Positions 1 through 7,511 of a DNA stretch of 62,017 nucleotides are shown in pieces. The stretch comes from an uncultured Clostridia bacterium. GTDB lineage: Bacteria; Bacillota; Clostridia; Tissierellales; Peptoniphilaceae. Location: positions 1 to 62,017 of the forward strand of contig CAMYBS010000007.1 in NCBI GenBank assembly GCA_947254025.1, in the 5' to 3' direction. A program made the position numbers and the translations under genes. The notes under the pieces were generated by a model that was not told the origin of the DNA, ran no database searches, and saw nothing but the letters and a program-made list of their open reading frames with translations. Positions within the stretch are counted from its first letter, which is position 1, and the number at the start of each line of letters is the position of its first letter.

Positions 1-625
1 TCATTAAGCCTTGCCAACCATAATATTGAAAAACAACAATGCTTCTAATATATTCACTAACATTATCATGTGGTATATCGTGAAGAACACACTCGCATAA
101 GGATGTGATATATCCTTTTGTAATAACATGAACTTCAAACTCATTAATTTCTGTGTTGATTTGCTCTTGTTTAGCATTAAAATGAATAAGCTTCATGTTT
201 TTAGCTGTATATCTTTCAGTAATATCCTCAATAAAGTTTTCCACTTTAGACCCTTTGCTACATGCAAAGATCAGCTTAAAGTTATCAAAATGTGCATACA
301 TATAATCAACAAATAGCATTGTTTCCAGAAATAAATTTTCTATAATCGCTTCATCATCGACTGAATCAGAATCTATTTGAATAGTTTTATGTTCACTCCT
401 TTTTTCAACATCAGAAACAATAGCTAGCGTATAATTATATTCCTCTTCAATTAGAGCAAATAATAATGCTTCCTTGTTTTTGAAATGACGATAAATCGCT
501 CCTGTAGTTACATTTGCCAATTTAGCAATTTCAGCTACCTGTGCTTTCTCAAAGCCCTTATCTAAAAACTCCTCTTTCGCGCATTCTAAAATTCTATTTT
601 TCGTTATATCAGAGCAATATGACAT
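1..625 (-). CDS. TetR/AcrR family transcriptional regulator (3' end beyond window)
   Basis: At least 208 codons are readable from the ATG at 625, preceded by GAGGAG, and the frame is still open at base 1, so the C-terminus is missing. The first 50 or so residues form a TetR helix-turn-helix: a helix with CAKEEFLDKGFEKA, then VAEIAKLANVTTGAIYRHFK, which is the family recognition helix with its GAIYRHF signature. The rest is a helical, variable sensor domain, as is usual. TetR proteins are ligand-released repressors, often of efflux or lipid genes. The likely target here is its own promoter, because four tandem operator-like repeats lie just upstream. The regulated neighbour on the other side is outside the window, so the ligand cannot be guessed. 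Confidence 0.9.
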   Translation of the reverse strand, partial: MSYCSDITKNRILECAKEEFLDKGFEKAQVAEIAKLANVTTGAIYRHFKNKEALLFALIEEEYNYTLAIVSDVEKRSEHKTIQIDSDSVDDEAIIENLFLETMLFVDYMYAHFDNFKLIFACSKGSKVENFIEDITERYTAKNMKLIHFNAKQEQINTEINEFEVHVITKGYITSLCECVLHDIPHDNVSEYIRSIVVFQYYGWQGLM

Positions 626-651
626 GTATTTTCTCCTCTCATTTTTCAAGT

Positions 652-723
652 TTTGATAATTAGATTATCTTTGATAATTAGATTATCTTTAATAATTAGA
701 TTATCTTTAATAATTAGATTATC
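652..723. repeat. Four tandem 18-bp repeats, candidate TetR operators
   Basis: Four head-to-tail 18-base units occupy 652-669, 670-687, 688-705 and 706-723. The first two are identical, and the last two differ from them only by G to A at the fourth base. In units 1 and 2 the core is a 6-base inverted repeat with a 3-base spacer, GATAAT-TAG-ATTATC. They lie between a TTGACA element (minus strand, 739-744) and the TetR start codon, where a repressor would block transcription. Each unit spans about 1.7 helical turns. Confidence 0.75.
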
Positions 724-738
724 ACTTTTCATTTTTTT

Positions 739-744
739 TGTCAA
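739..744 (-). promoter_or_regulatory. Candidate -35 element for the TetR gene
   Basis: The minus strand reads TTGACA here. The -10 would fall inside the first repeat unit met by polymerase; GATAAT is the closest match but gives a short 15-base spacer, so the exact promoter is uncertain. Confidence 0.4.
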
Positions 745-815
745 GATAATTTATAATAACAAGTGCAACACACCACAAATTAAAAAAGTTCATATTTACT
801 GCTCATGATATAATG

Positions 816-850
816 TATAAAAAAGATAGACTCTCAACGAGCCTATCTTT
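816..850 (-). terminator. Rho-independent terminator of the 30-codon gene
   Basis: On the minus strand an 8-base arm (AAAGATAG), one mismatch and a further 3 pairs enclose a 5-base loop, followed by TTTTTT. It sits directly after the small gene at 862-954 and supports that gene being a separate transcript. Confidence 0.7.
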
Positions 851-861
851 CTGCTTAAATA

Positions 862-954
862 TTAATTTGGAGGTTTTTTGAAGTGTATTTTATCCGCATT
901 CTTATAAATATTCGGATACTTAATAAGTGAAAATGCTAGTGACATTAATCTCAT
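862..954 (-). CDS. Unrecognised 30-residue peptide gene
   Basis: An ATG at 954 follows AAAGGAG at good spacing and opens 30 codons ending in TAA. The peptide begins MRLMSLAFSLIKYP and ends KIHFKKPPN, so a hydrophobic N-terminal half is followed by a lysine-rich tail. A terminator lies just downstream and a TATAAT hexamer (997-1002, minus strand) lies upstream, though without a good -35. I do not recognise the family. It could be a signalling or membrane-active peptide or a small regulatory protein. It is divergent from the AI-2E-family gene, with a perfect inverted repeat between the two. Chance cannot be excluded for a frame this short, but the ribosome site, start, stop and terminator all fit one gene. 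Confidence 0.6.
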   Translation of the reverse strand: MRLMSLAFSLIKYPNIYKNADKIHFKKPPN

Positions 955-1035
955 TGAACACACTCCTTTTATTGATTTAAAAATTTCTACAAGTATATTA
1001 TAAGTCATATCATGTGTTTTTACGCTTAAGTTCTT

Positions 1036-1057
1036 GTAAAATTTATGTAAATTTTAC
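1036..1057. promoter_or_regulatory. Perfect 9-4-9 inverted repeat between divergent promoters
   Basis: GTAAAATTT, a 4-base spacer and AAATTTTAC form a perfect palindrome. It lies just upstream of the -35 of the AI-2E-family gene and upstream of the candidate -10 of the small peptide gene, so one bound regulator could act on both. Confidence 0.5.
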
Positions 1058-1064
1058 TTTTATG

Positions 1065-1093
1065 TTGAATAAAATTTTTGTCTATTGTATAAT
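1065..1093 (+). promoter_or_regulatory. Sigma-A promoter of the AI-2E-family gene
   Basis: TTGAAT at 1065-1070, a 17-base spacer and TATAAT at 1088-1093. The ribosome site AGGGGG and the ATG at 1117 follow. Confidence 0.8.
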
Positions 1094-1116
1094 TAAATTA
1101 AGAAGGGGGCTTATTT

Positions 1117-2259
1117 ATGGACGAGAAATACAGTAAAAAATCGTTGTTCTTTTATTTAAAGATAGTTGCATTCGGTGTCATTTTGTATGTGGCGCTTTCG
1201 AATTTGAAGTCTTTGTGGTCGCACTTAAACTTCTTCTTAAGCATCATCACGCCGTTCTTGGCAGGTGGCTTTGCTGCCTTCATACTTAATATACCGCTTA
1301 AACTGTTTGAGGAGAAGATTTTTGGCAAGTGGAGACCAAAGAAAATTGGCTTCAAACGCGGTATATCCATGCTCCTAACTATATGCATACTCATCGGCGT
1401 TATGTTCCTACTTGGCTACATCGTTGCGCCTCGTGTGCAAGAGTCCCTTATTAGCGTTGCAGAAAAGCTCCCTGAGTTTGAAGATCAACTTGTTAAGCTG
1501 CCTATACTTAAGGAGTACGAAGAGAACATCCGCGAATTCTTCTCTAAGCTCAACATCGACAGTGCGCAGAGAGCTCTTATGAACTACTTTAAAAATGCAA
1601 ACGCGGACCTATTCAACACTGTTGTTAAGAGGGTCGGCTCAGTATTAAACACCTTATTTGCTGTGTTTATGGGCTTCACCTTTGCAATATATGCGCTGCT
1701 ATCTAAGGAAGACTTATCGAGAAAGACAAAGGAGCTACTATACTCTGCCTTCTCTGAAAACTTGGCGGATAAGTTTGTTAGATTTGGGGAGATAGTTTTT
1801 GACAACTTCTACAACTTCTTCACAGGACAATTCATTGAGGCCCTTGCTCTTGGTTCGATGTGCTTTGTTGGCATGCTGATATTTAAGTTTCCATTCGCTC
1901 CTGCGATATCCATCATCGTAGGTCTTGGTGCCTTGGTGCCAATACTAGGAGCCTACATCGGTGTCATAACTGGCGCACTTCTAATACTACTTCAATCGCC
2001 ATTTAAGGCTTTGATGTTTGTGGTCTTTATGTTATGCTTGCAACAGTTTGACGGCAACGTCACTTACCCACGTATAGTTGGTAACAAGGTAGGTTTACCT
2101 CCGATGTTTGTCATAGTCGCTATCACTGTAGGCGGTGCGCTCTTCGGTGTCATAGGTATGATACTCTTTGTACCACTGTTCTCGACTATATATACACTGC
2201 TTACTATATACAAGAACAAGCAGCTTAAGAAAAAAGGTATAGATATAAAAACGAAATAA
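1117..2259 (+). CDS. AI-2E family transporter (YtvI/PerM-like membrane protein)
   Basis: A 380-residue polytopic membrane protein with the layout of the AI-2E transporter family. Paired N-terminal helices lie at about 12-60, a further helix at about 83-105, and then a charged segment of about 100 residues. A C-terminal bundle of helices carries the conserved FxxGQFIEA and FPFAPAISIIVGLGALVPILGAYIG-type stretches at about residues 235-285. Members include sodium/proton antiporters and the quorum-signal exporter TqsA, so the substrate is not predictable. The ATG at 1117 has an AGGGGG ribosome site and its own promoter, and a terminator follows the stop, so it is monocistronic. Confidence 0.88.
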   Translation: MDEKYSKKSLFFYLKIVAFGVILYVALSNLKSLWSHLNFFLSIITPFLAGGFAAFILNIPLKLFEEKIFGKWRPKKIGFKRGISMLLTICILIGVMFLLGYIVAPRVQESLISVAEKLPEFEDQLVKLPILKEYEENIREFFSKLNIDSAQRALMNYFKNANADLFNTVVKRVGSVLNTLFAVFMGFTFAIYALLSKEDLSRKTKELLYSAFSENLADKFVRFGEIVFDNFYNFFTGQFIEALALGSMCFVGMLIFKFPFAPAISIIVGLGALVPILGAYIGVITGALLILLQSPFKALMFVVFMLCLQQFDGNVTYPRIVGNKVGLPPMFVIVAITVGGALFGVIGMILFVPLFSTIYTLLTIYKNKQLKKKGIDIKTK

Positions 2260-2268
2260 TATATAAGG

Positions 2269-2297
2269 ATGCACTTCATACTTGGAGTGCATTTTTT
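2269..2297 (+). terminator. Terminator after the AI-2E-family gene
   Basis: ATGCACT and AGTGCAT arms separated by a short loop, followed by a run of six T. Confidence 0.85.
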
Positions 2298-2398
2298 ATG
2301 CGGGGCATATGTCTACTATCTTATTCAGACATATATTAACAAAGTTTAGTGCAAATAAACTTTTTCTTACTTATTACTAAGTTTTTTATCAATATCTA

Positions 2399-2427
2399 TT
2401 GTACAAGGCTTCAAACTGTGCTACAAT
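2399..2427 (+). promoter_or_regulatory. Sigma-A promoter of the AraC-family gene
   Basis: TTGTAC at 2399-2404, a 17-base spacer and TACAAT at 2422-2427. Confidence 0.75.
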
Positions 2428-2487
2428 ATATTCACATGCATATATCATTCTGATATATTGTCTAATTGTGATAGTGGAGATGAAGCT

Positions 2488-3435
2488 ATGAATACTTTTA
2501 AAAACTTAATCCAAGCTTACGTAGATGAAAAAGTCGAGAGTCCTAAACAATTCCCAAGACTTGGCGAAACATATCTAATAAACAAAGAAAATATCAAGGG
2601 CTACTACTGGTTCTACGAAAGTGATGACTTTATCTTTGATATTCATGATTTGAAGATGCTTGATGACATCGTATATAAGGACGCACCGGACGTCTCAATG
2701 CACTACTGTATATCGTCGACTTTCATCATATCTGCCTCGGGCGAAACTTTCTACCCTTATCAAGTGGTTGAGCCAAGAACTATATATATAATGGATAGGT
2801 CAAGGCCTGTGTCTAAGTATGTCTTGCACAAGAACTCTAGATATAGTGCTGTGAGCTTAAAGATTAAAGAGGGCTTCCTTGATGATGATTTTTATAAGAC
2901 GAATAATCTTAATAAAACAAAAATCCCTTCCACCTTTGTAGAGACTAAGGGAATGGTAGCTAAAAAGATTGAAAAGATAGCGACGGAGATACTTAAGTGC
3001 AAGCTTGACGAAGATAGCGCAAAAGTATTCTTCGAAGAAAAAGCTAAGGAATGGATAGCCATCTCGCTTAGTGCCTTAGCTGATGAAAAAGGAGATGTAA
3101 AGCTAGCACCAGATGATGACAGATCCATCACTAACGTAGCAAAGTATATAGAGGATCACTTCTCTATGAACTTTAAGGAGGAGCTTCTTTCAAAGATCGC
3201 CATGATGAGCCCAACCAAGCTTAAGTACACTTTTAAGAAGAAGTACGGCATGAGTATAACTGAGTTCACACAAAGAAAAAGGATGAATGTCGCGGAGAAC
3301 TTAATACTAACAACCGACCTTGACGCTAAATCCATAGCAAAGTCTGTTGGCTACTCATCACAAAGTAGGTTCACAACGCTTTATAAGAGATACAAAGGCT
3401 GCCTTCCATCGCAACTTATGAAAATCAAAAATTAA
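2488..3435 (+). CDS. AraC family transcriptional regulator
   Basis: The ATG at 2488 has a GTGGAGA ribosome site seven bases upstream and is preferred over an in-frame TTG at 2458. The protein is 315 residues. About 200 N-terminal residues show no motif I can name and probably form the sensor domain. The last 100 residues are the AraC DNA-binding domain with two helix-turn-helix units. The first contains LLSKIAMMSPTKLKYTFKKKYG; the second contains SIAKSVGYSSQSRFTTLYKRYKG followed by PSQL, both standard signatures. It has its own promoter and a terminator shared with the converging hydrolase gene. The target is unknown; AraC proteins of this shape in clostridia often control uptake or efflux genes. 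Confidence 0.9.
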   Translation: MNTFKNLIQAYVDEKVESPKQFPRLGETYLINKENIKGYYWFYESDDFIFDIHDLKMLDDIVYKDAPDVSMHYCISSTFIISASGETFYPYQVVEPRTIYIMDRSRPVSKYVLHKNSRYSAVSLKIKEGFLDDDFYKTNNLNKTKIPSTFVETKGMVAKKIEKIATEILKCKLDEDSAKVFFEEKAKEWIAISLSALADEKGDVKLAPDDDRSITNVAKYIEDHFSMNFKEELLSKIAMMSPTKLKYTFKKKYGMSITEFTQRKRMNVAENLILTTDLDAKSIAKSVGYSSQSRFTTLYKRYKGCLPSQLMKIKN

Positions 3436-3447
3436 ATAATAATGAAA

Positions 3448-3473
3448 AATGCACTTCATATGAGGTGCATTTC
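3448..3473. terminator. Bidirectional terminator between converging genes
   Basis: AAATGCAC and GTGCATTT arms around a TCATATGA core. T-rich tracts follow on both strands, serving the AraC gene and the hydrolase gene at 3496-4236. Confidence 0.8.
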
Positions 3474-3495
3474 TTTATATATAGATTCACTTGTC

Positions 3496-4236
3496 TTACT
3501 TAAGAAAGTTTAATAATTTCTTTGCATACTCTTGTGGCTCTTCGTGCAAGAATTGGCCATGTCCCTTGCCTTCTATGATTATACTCTCCATCTGTGGTAA
3601 GTATTGCGCTAGGACCTCCTCACTCTTCTTCGGTATTGCCTCTTCACTACCCCTTAAAAACAAAACAGGCTTAGTGTAATTTTTAAGCTCATCTGATACG
3701 TGGTAGTGATACAGACTCTTGCAAGCGTCTAATATAGTCTTCTTAGTAATATTTGCATACATCATTTCACTCACGCTGTCGTTGCCCTTGCCCATAAAGT
3801 AGTCAAGCATAAACTTTGGTATGAACTTTCCCTTTTTGATCCTATCCGTACCTATAGCAAATGCATAGGCGAACGGCTTTGCCATAAGACCCATCTCTAT
3901 GGTGATGGCGGCATCGAGTATAAGCCTTTGAGCCCTTATCTTGCCCCTTGTAATAAGATCTACAGCCATGGTCGCTCCCATCGAAAAGCCGCACAGACCA
4001 TAAACTTCGCCAGATAAATTTTTCACAATATAATCTTCGATTCTCTCTATGCACTCCTTCATAGAGAAGATATCTTTGTCACTTTCATCATAATGACAGT
4101 CAAGCTCACATAAAACAACGTAATAATCACTTAAATATGGCAAAAGTGCTCCAAAGCATAGCTTCGCAGTCGATGCAAGACCGTGAATAAAGACTAAGGA
4201 CTTATTGTTTTTATCGCCGTAAGTAATGTAGTTCAT
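3496..4236 (-). CDS. Alpha/beta hydrolase
   Basis: The start at 4236 follows AAAGGGG; an in-frame ATG further upstream has no ribosome site. The 246-residue protein has the oxyanion-hole motif FIHGLAS near residue 17, the nucleophile elbow GFSMG near residue 80, and a C-terminal GKGHGQF stretch that supplies the catalytic histidine. This is the short, single-domain esterase/lipase-like fold, with no signal peptide, so it should act in the cytoplasm. It lies downstream of the ABC exporter genes in the same orientation, but a strong terminator separates them, so co-function with the exporter is only positional. The substrate is unknown. Confidence 0.85.
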   Translation of the reverse strand: MNYITYGDKNNKSLVFIHGLASTAKLCFGALLPYLSDYYVVLCELDCHYDESDKDIFSMKECIERIEDYIVKNLSGEVYGLCGFSMGATMAVDLITRGKIRAQRLILDAAITIEMGLMAKPFAYAFAIGTDRIKKGKFIPKFMLDYFMGKGNDSVSEMMYANITKKTILDACKSLYHYHVSDELKNYTKPVLFLRGSEEAIPKKSEEVLAQYLPQMESIIIEGKGHGQFLHEEPQEYAKKLLNFLK

Positions 4237-4271
4237 ACTGACCCCTTTCTTGACTATATTATAGCACAAAT

Positions 4272-4309
4272 AAAAAAAGAAGGCACATATCAATTTATAT
4301 GATTGTGCC
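4272..4309 (-). terminator. Terminator of the ABC-2 exporter operon
   Basis: GGCACA and TGTGCC arms with a partly paired interior, followed on the minus strand by a T-rich tract (TTCTTTTTTT). Confidence 0.8.
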
Positions 4310-4317
4310 CCTTGATA

Positions 4318-5022
4318 TTATTTATTTTCATATTTTAAAATTTTCTTAGATAGATACAAGGATATCAAGATCTCCGCAGCTGCAAAGACTGCTAATAAGC
4401 TTAAATCATGAGCATTTATAAACCTTAAGTTGTTTGACTCGATTGCCAAAAAGCTTAGTCCAACTATTTTGAGTGCCCTATACGCAGTTCCCAAGCCTAG
4501 TATTGTAAATATACTAGAGAGAAGAACTATGATGCCGAAGGATTTGATCCTTATGGCAAGTGCACTGAAGATTGCTATGATTGGAAGTGATAAAAGTATG
4601 CTCATCGATATATAGTAAATATATATGCTAAAGTTTATACTCGCAAAATTTGCTATAAATTTTCCTCCTAAATAAAAAAGCAAGAAGAAATATATTTGGC
4701 ATAGACTTACTATAACGAAAGCTAAAAGCATCTTTGCTAATACAAAGGATATGTTCTTCTTTGGACTTAGTCTTATAAATTTAAGTCCTGCCTTGTGCTC
4801 TACTGACCACAAGCTTGCTACGACGATTGCAATTAAAGGTATATAGAAGAACGAAAAGTAGAATAAACTTACTTGCGCCCACAGACTTTGCCACTCGTGC
4901 GTTAGTGAAGCCTTGTTACCCATGTAGTTTATAAGTCCAAAGGCGTTAGCTAATAAGGGTATTATGAGACTTACTAGCAAAATATTTATAAATTTTATCT
5001 TTTTTAATTCTAATTTTAACAT
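4318..5022 (-). CDS. ABC-2 type permease, second of two (lantibiotic-exporter type)
   Basis: The start at 5022 has AGGAGG a few bases upstream and lies eight bases after the stop of the preceding permease; an upstream in-frame ATG overlaps that ribosome site and is rejected. The 234-residue protein has about six membrane helices and the short charged N-terminus MLKLELKKIK that is typical of MutG/EpiG/SpaG-like and BcrB-like permeases. It is the last gene of an ATPase-permease-permease operon. Together they should form an exporter that removes cationic antimicrobial peptides or similar amphiphiles from the membrane. Substrate assignment is inference from gene order. Confidence 0.82.
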   Translation of the reverse strand: MLKLELKKIKFINILLVSLIIPLLANAFGLINYMGNKASLTHEWQSLWAQVSLFYFSFFYIPLIAIVVASLWSVEHKAGLKFIRLSPKKNISFVLAKMLLAFVIVSLCQIYFFLLFYLGGKFIANFASINFSIYIYYISMSILLSLPIIAIFSALAIRIKSFGIIVLLSSIFTILGLGTAYRALKIVGLSFLAIESNNLRFINAHDLSLLAVFAAAEILISLYLSKKILKYENK

Positions 5023-5030
5023 TTTTCCTC

Positions 5031-5783
5031 CTAGTCCTTCCATAAATTATATGATTTCATTGTCTTAATATAAATTATCATAAGCACTAAAAATGCAAAG
5101 GCAATGATTATGGTGTAGAAATTTATTGGGTTTAAGACTTGAATAAACTTTTCATTTTCTAGCACATAAGAAACATTTAAAAGGCTTGCCATCCATGCAA
5201 AGGGGTTGATAAATGACAGTGCTTTAGATGTTAGCATGGTGATGATACCTGTAAGTCCACCTATTATTGAAATAAACGATAAAGTGTAGACTTTTTTTGT
5301 CTTCATCTCCACTATCATAAAAAATCCCAAGAAAAATAAATTTATTATCAGAGCTGATAAGTTAACTAGCACAAATCTTAAGAGCATTTCGCTACTCATA
5401 CTGAAATTTGCTGATTTTCTTGCGAGTAAGATAAAGAATAGAGCTTCAAGTGCTTGCAGTATAATTAATTTTAACGATAAATTTTTAAATTTATTTATAA
5501 GTATGTGGTTAACTTTTTCTCCAAGCATAATTTGAATCTTCCACATATTATTTTTTTCTTCAATCTCTATAACTTTTTTAACAAGAGACGAGATCAGTAT
5601 TGGGTTAATCAGTAGCGATATGAATAAATACGTGTCTAGGATGTAGGCAAGTGGATATGCCCCTTCTGCAAAAGATTTCGAGTGACTAACACCTGCTACC
5701 ATCAGCATTTGAGCGATGAACACTACTATTATTAAGAAATTTGTTCCAAGTCTTTTATATTTTTTCCTCTCTAAGTTCTTCAT
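5031..5783 (-). CDS. ABC-2 type permease, first of two (lantibiotic-exporter type)
   Basis: The ATG at 5783 begins one base after the TAA of the ATPase gene, with AGCAGG as ribosome site; a TTG further upstream lies inside the ATPase gene. The 250-residue protein has about six predicted helices, the first at roughly residues 15-35, and short charged loops. It has no ATPase domain of its own. With the ATPase upstream and the second permease downstream it should make a heteromeric ABC exporter of the EpiFEG/CprABC/BcrAB kind. The tight coupling implies stoichiometric expression. Confidence 0.82.
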   Translation of the reverse strand: MKNLERKKYKRLGTNFLIIVVFIAQMLMVAGVSHSKSFAEGAYPLAYILDTYLFISLLINPILISSLVKKVIEIEEKNNMWKIQIMLGEKVNHILINKFKNLSLKLIILQALEALFFILLARKSANFSMSSEMLLRFVLVNLSALIINLFFLGFFMIVEMKTKKVYTLSFISIIGGLTGIITMLTSKALSFINPFAWMASLLNVSYVLENEKFIQVLNPINFYTIIIAFAFLVLMIIYIKTMKSYNLWKD

Positions 5784-5784
5784 C

Positions 5785-6678
5785 TTAAGACCTGCTTTCT
5801 TCAATAAATAGCTTTTCTAGACTTTCTTTTTCTTCCTCTATCCTGTATATATCTACTTTTTCTGCTAAAAAATTAACTATGCCTGCAATTTCTTGGTTAG
5901 ATTTTTTACCTAAAATTATCTTCTTATCATTTATGCAATCTATATCAAGGTCTAAAAGTTCTAAAGCTTTATTATTGTCAGATGTAATCATTGATATATA
6001 TGGTGGATGAAGCCTTCTGTATTCATCCAAACTTCCGTTGTAAGTCAATTTGCCTTCTTTAAGTATGCCTATGTGAGTAGAAATTTTTTCTATCTCATCA
6101 AGTATGTGTGAAGAAATAAGAATGCTAGTAGAAGTGTTCTTCACGATGTTTTTAAACAAATTTCTCATCTCCTCAATCCCTTGAGGGTCTAAACCGTTGA
6201 TTGGCTCATCTAATATCAATAGTTTAGGGCTGCCCATCAGTGCCATGGCTATACCAAGTCTTTGCTTCATACCTAAGGAGTAGTTCCTAGCCTTCTTCTT
6301 ACCTACATTGTTAAGTCCTACAAGATCTAAAGTCTTAGTAATGCTGTCTTTTTTAATACCTTTTAGACTTGCGACTATCTCAAGGTTCTCGTAGCCACTT
6401 AGATGCTCGTAAAAGGATGGGTTTTCAATAAGAGCACCAAGGTTTTTGTTAATATCCTTTTGATTTTTGGCCTCTACCTCTTGTTCGAAAACTTTAACTG
6501 TGCCCTCATCTTTTTTCACAAGACCAAGCACTATCTTCATAAGAGTAGACTTACCTGCACCATTTTTACCAATAAGGCCATAGATAGAACCTTCTTCGAT
6601 TTCTAAAGAGTCAATGTCTAAGACCAATTTTTTGTTGTAAGATTTTTTTAAATTTTTTACTTCAAGTATTTTTTTCAT
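5785..6678 (-). CDS. ABC transporter ATP-binding protein (BcrA/LanF type)
   Basis: The start at 6678 has AGGAGG seven bases upstream; upstream in-frame ATGs lack this. The 297-residue protein contains Walker A GKNGAGKST near residue 35, a signature loop NYSLGMKQRLGIA (a SLGMKQR variant typical of BcrA-like ATPases), Walker B LLILDEP and the switch histidine in SSHILDE. A C-terminal extension of about 80 residues follows the core, as in drug- and lantibiotic-exporting ATPases. First gene of a three-gene operon, transcribed away from a response regulator/kinase pair that probably controls it. Confidence 0.92.
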   Translation of the reverse strand: MKKILEVKNLKKSYNKKLVLDIDSLEIEEGSIYGLIGKNGAGKSTLMKIVLGLVKKDEGTVKVFEQEVEAKNQKDINKNLGALIENPSFYEHLSGYENLEIVASLKGIKKDSITKTLDLVGLNNVGKKKARNYSLGMKQRLGIAMALMGSPKLLILDEPINGLDPQGIEEMRNLFKNIVKNTSTSILISSHILDEIEKISTHIGILKEGKLTYNGSLDEYRRLHPPYISMITSDNNKALELLDLDIDCINDKKIILGKKSNQEIAGIVNFLAEKVDIYRIEEEKESLEKLFIEESRS

Positions 6679-6788
6679 AATCATTCCTCCTAAGATCATA
6701 ATAACACTCAAAGATAAATATAAAGTTTACACAAGCTCACTTTTAGATAACAAATTCAAATAAAGCCAAATATATTTAAAAAATGTTG

Positions 6789-6794
6789 TATAAT
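6789..6794 (+). promoter_or_regulatory. -10 element of the response regulator gene
   Basis: TATAAT about 20 bases before the ATG, with no recognisable -35 at 17 bases. The weak -35 is compatible with activator dependence or autoregulation. Confidence 0.45.
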
Positions 6795-6814
6795 GGTCTT
6801 AATGAGGTGGGACA

Positions 6815-7510
6815 ATGGATTTTAGAAGTAATTTTAGCATATTGTTAGTTGATGATGAAAAAAGTTTATTAGAAAATTTATATAATTTTTTGAAAGATAA
6901 GGGCTTTAAAGAGGTTTATACTGCCAAAAACTTGAAGGAGTCCAGATTTAAATTAGAAAATTATAAAATTGATTTGGTAGTTTTAGACCTAATGCTTCCA
7001 GACGGCAGTGGCTTTGATTTATTAAAGGAGATAAGAAGCACGTCTAATGTAGCTGTTATAATACTATCTGCACTCGATGGCATTGATGACAGGAGAGAAG
7101 GCTTTGAAAATAAGGCCGACGACTACATAGTCAAGCCCTTCTTTCCTGATGAGCTTCTTTGGAGGATAGATGCAGTTTTAAGAAGAAGTAAAAAAATTAA
7201 AAGTGATGAGAAAATTAATTTGGGCAAGGTTATCTTTGATAAATCCAGAGGCATACTTGAAAAGAACGGTGAAGAAATTCCATTAACAGCAAAGCAATTT
7301 AAAATTCTTGAGTACTTATCAGAAAATATAAATACTATAGTTTCAATTGACCGAATTTTAGATAATATTTGGGAAGACTCTTATGGTTACGAAAACACTT
7401 TGATAACGCACATATACAGGCTCAGAGAAAAGCTTGAGGACGATCCAAGAAATCCTAAGATTTTGATCACAATAAAGGGTCTTGGCTACAAACTGATTAA
7501 AGAGGATTAA
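6815..7510 (+). CDS. OmpR-family response regulator
   Basis: A 231-residue two-domain protein. The receiver domain (about 8-120) has acidic residues DD13-14, the phosphoacceptor D58 in VVLDLMLPDGSG, S85 and K107 in YIVKPF. The C-terminal winged helix (about 135-230) has LTAKQFKILEYL, TLITHIYRLREKL and the closing IKGLGYKL. It starts with GAGGTGGG upstream and ends two bases before the kinase start. It is divergent from the ABC exporter operon, whose promoter it most likely activates in response to the exporter's substrate, as in BceRS, CprRK or VraDE-type circuits. That target is inference. Confidence 0.93.
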   Translation: MDFRSNFSILLVDDEKSLLENLYNFLKDKGFKEVYTAKNLKESRFKLENYKIDLVVLDLMLPDGSGFDLLKEIRSTSNVAVIILSALDGIDDRREGFENKADDYIVKPFFPDELLWRIDAVLRRSKKIKSDEKINLGKVIFDKSRGILEKNGEEIPLTAKQFKILEYLSENINTIVSIDRILDNIWEDSYGYENTLITHIYRLREKLEDDPRNPKILITIKGLGYKLIKED

Positions 7511-7511
7511 A

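Noticed and set aside
128..316. Plus-strand frame of 62 codons
   Set aside because: It is opposite the TetR gene, which has a clear family signature and a ribosome site.
652..723. CRISPR or plasmid iterons
   Set aside because: The units are short, contiguous and lie in a TetR promoter; no replication gene is near.
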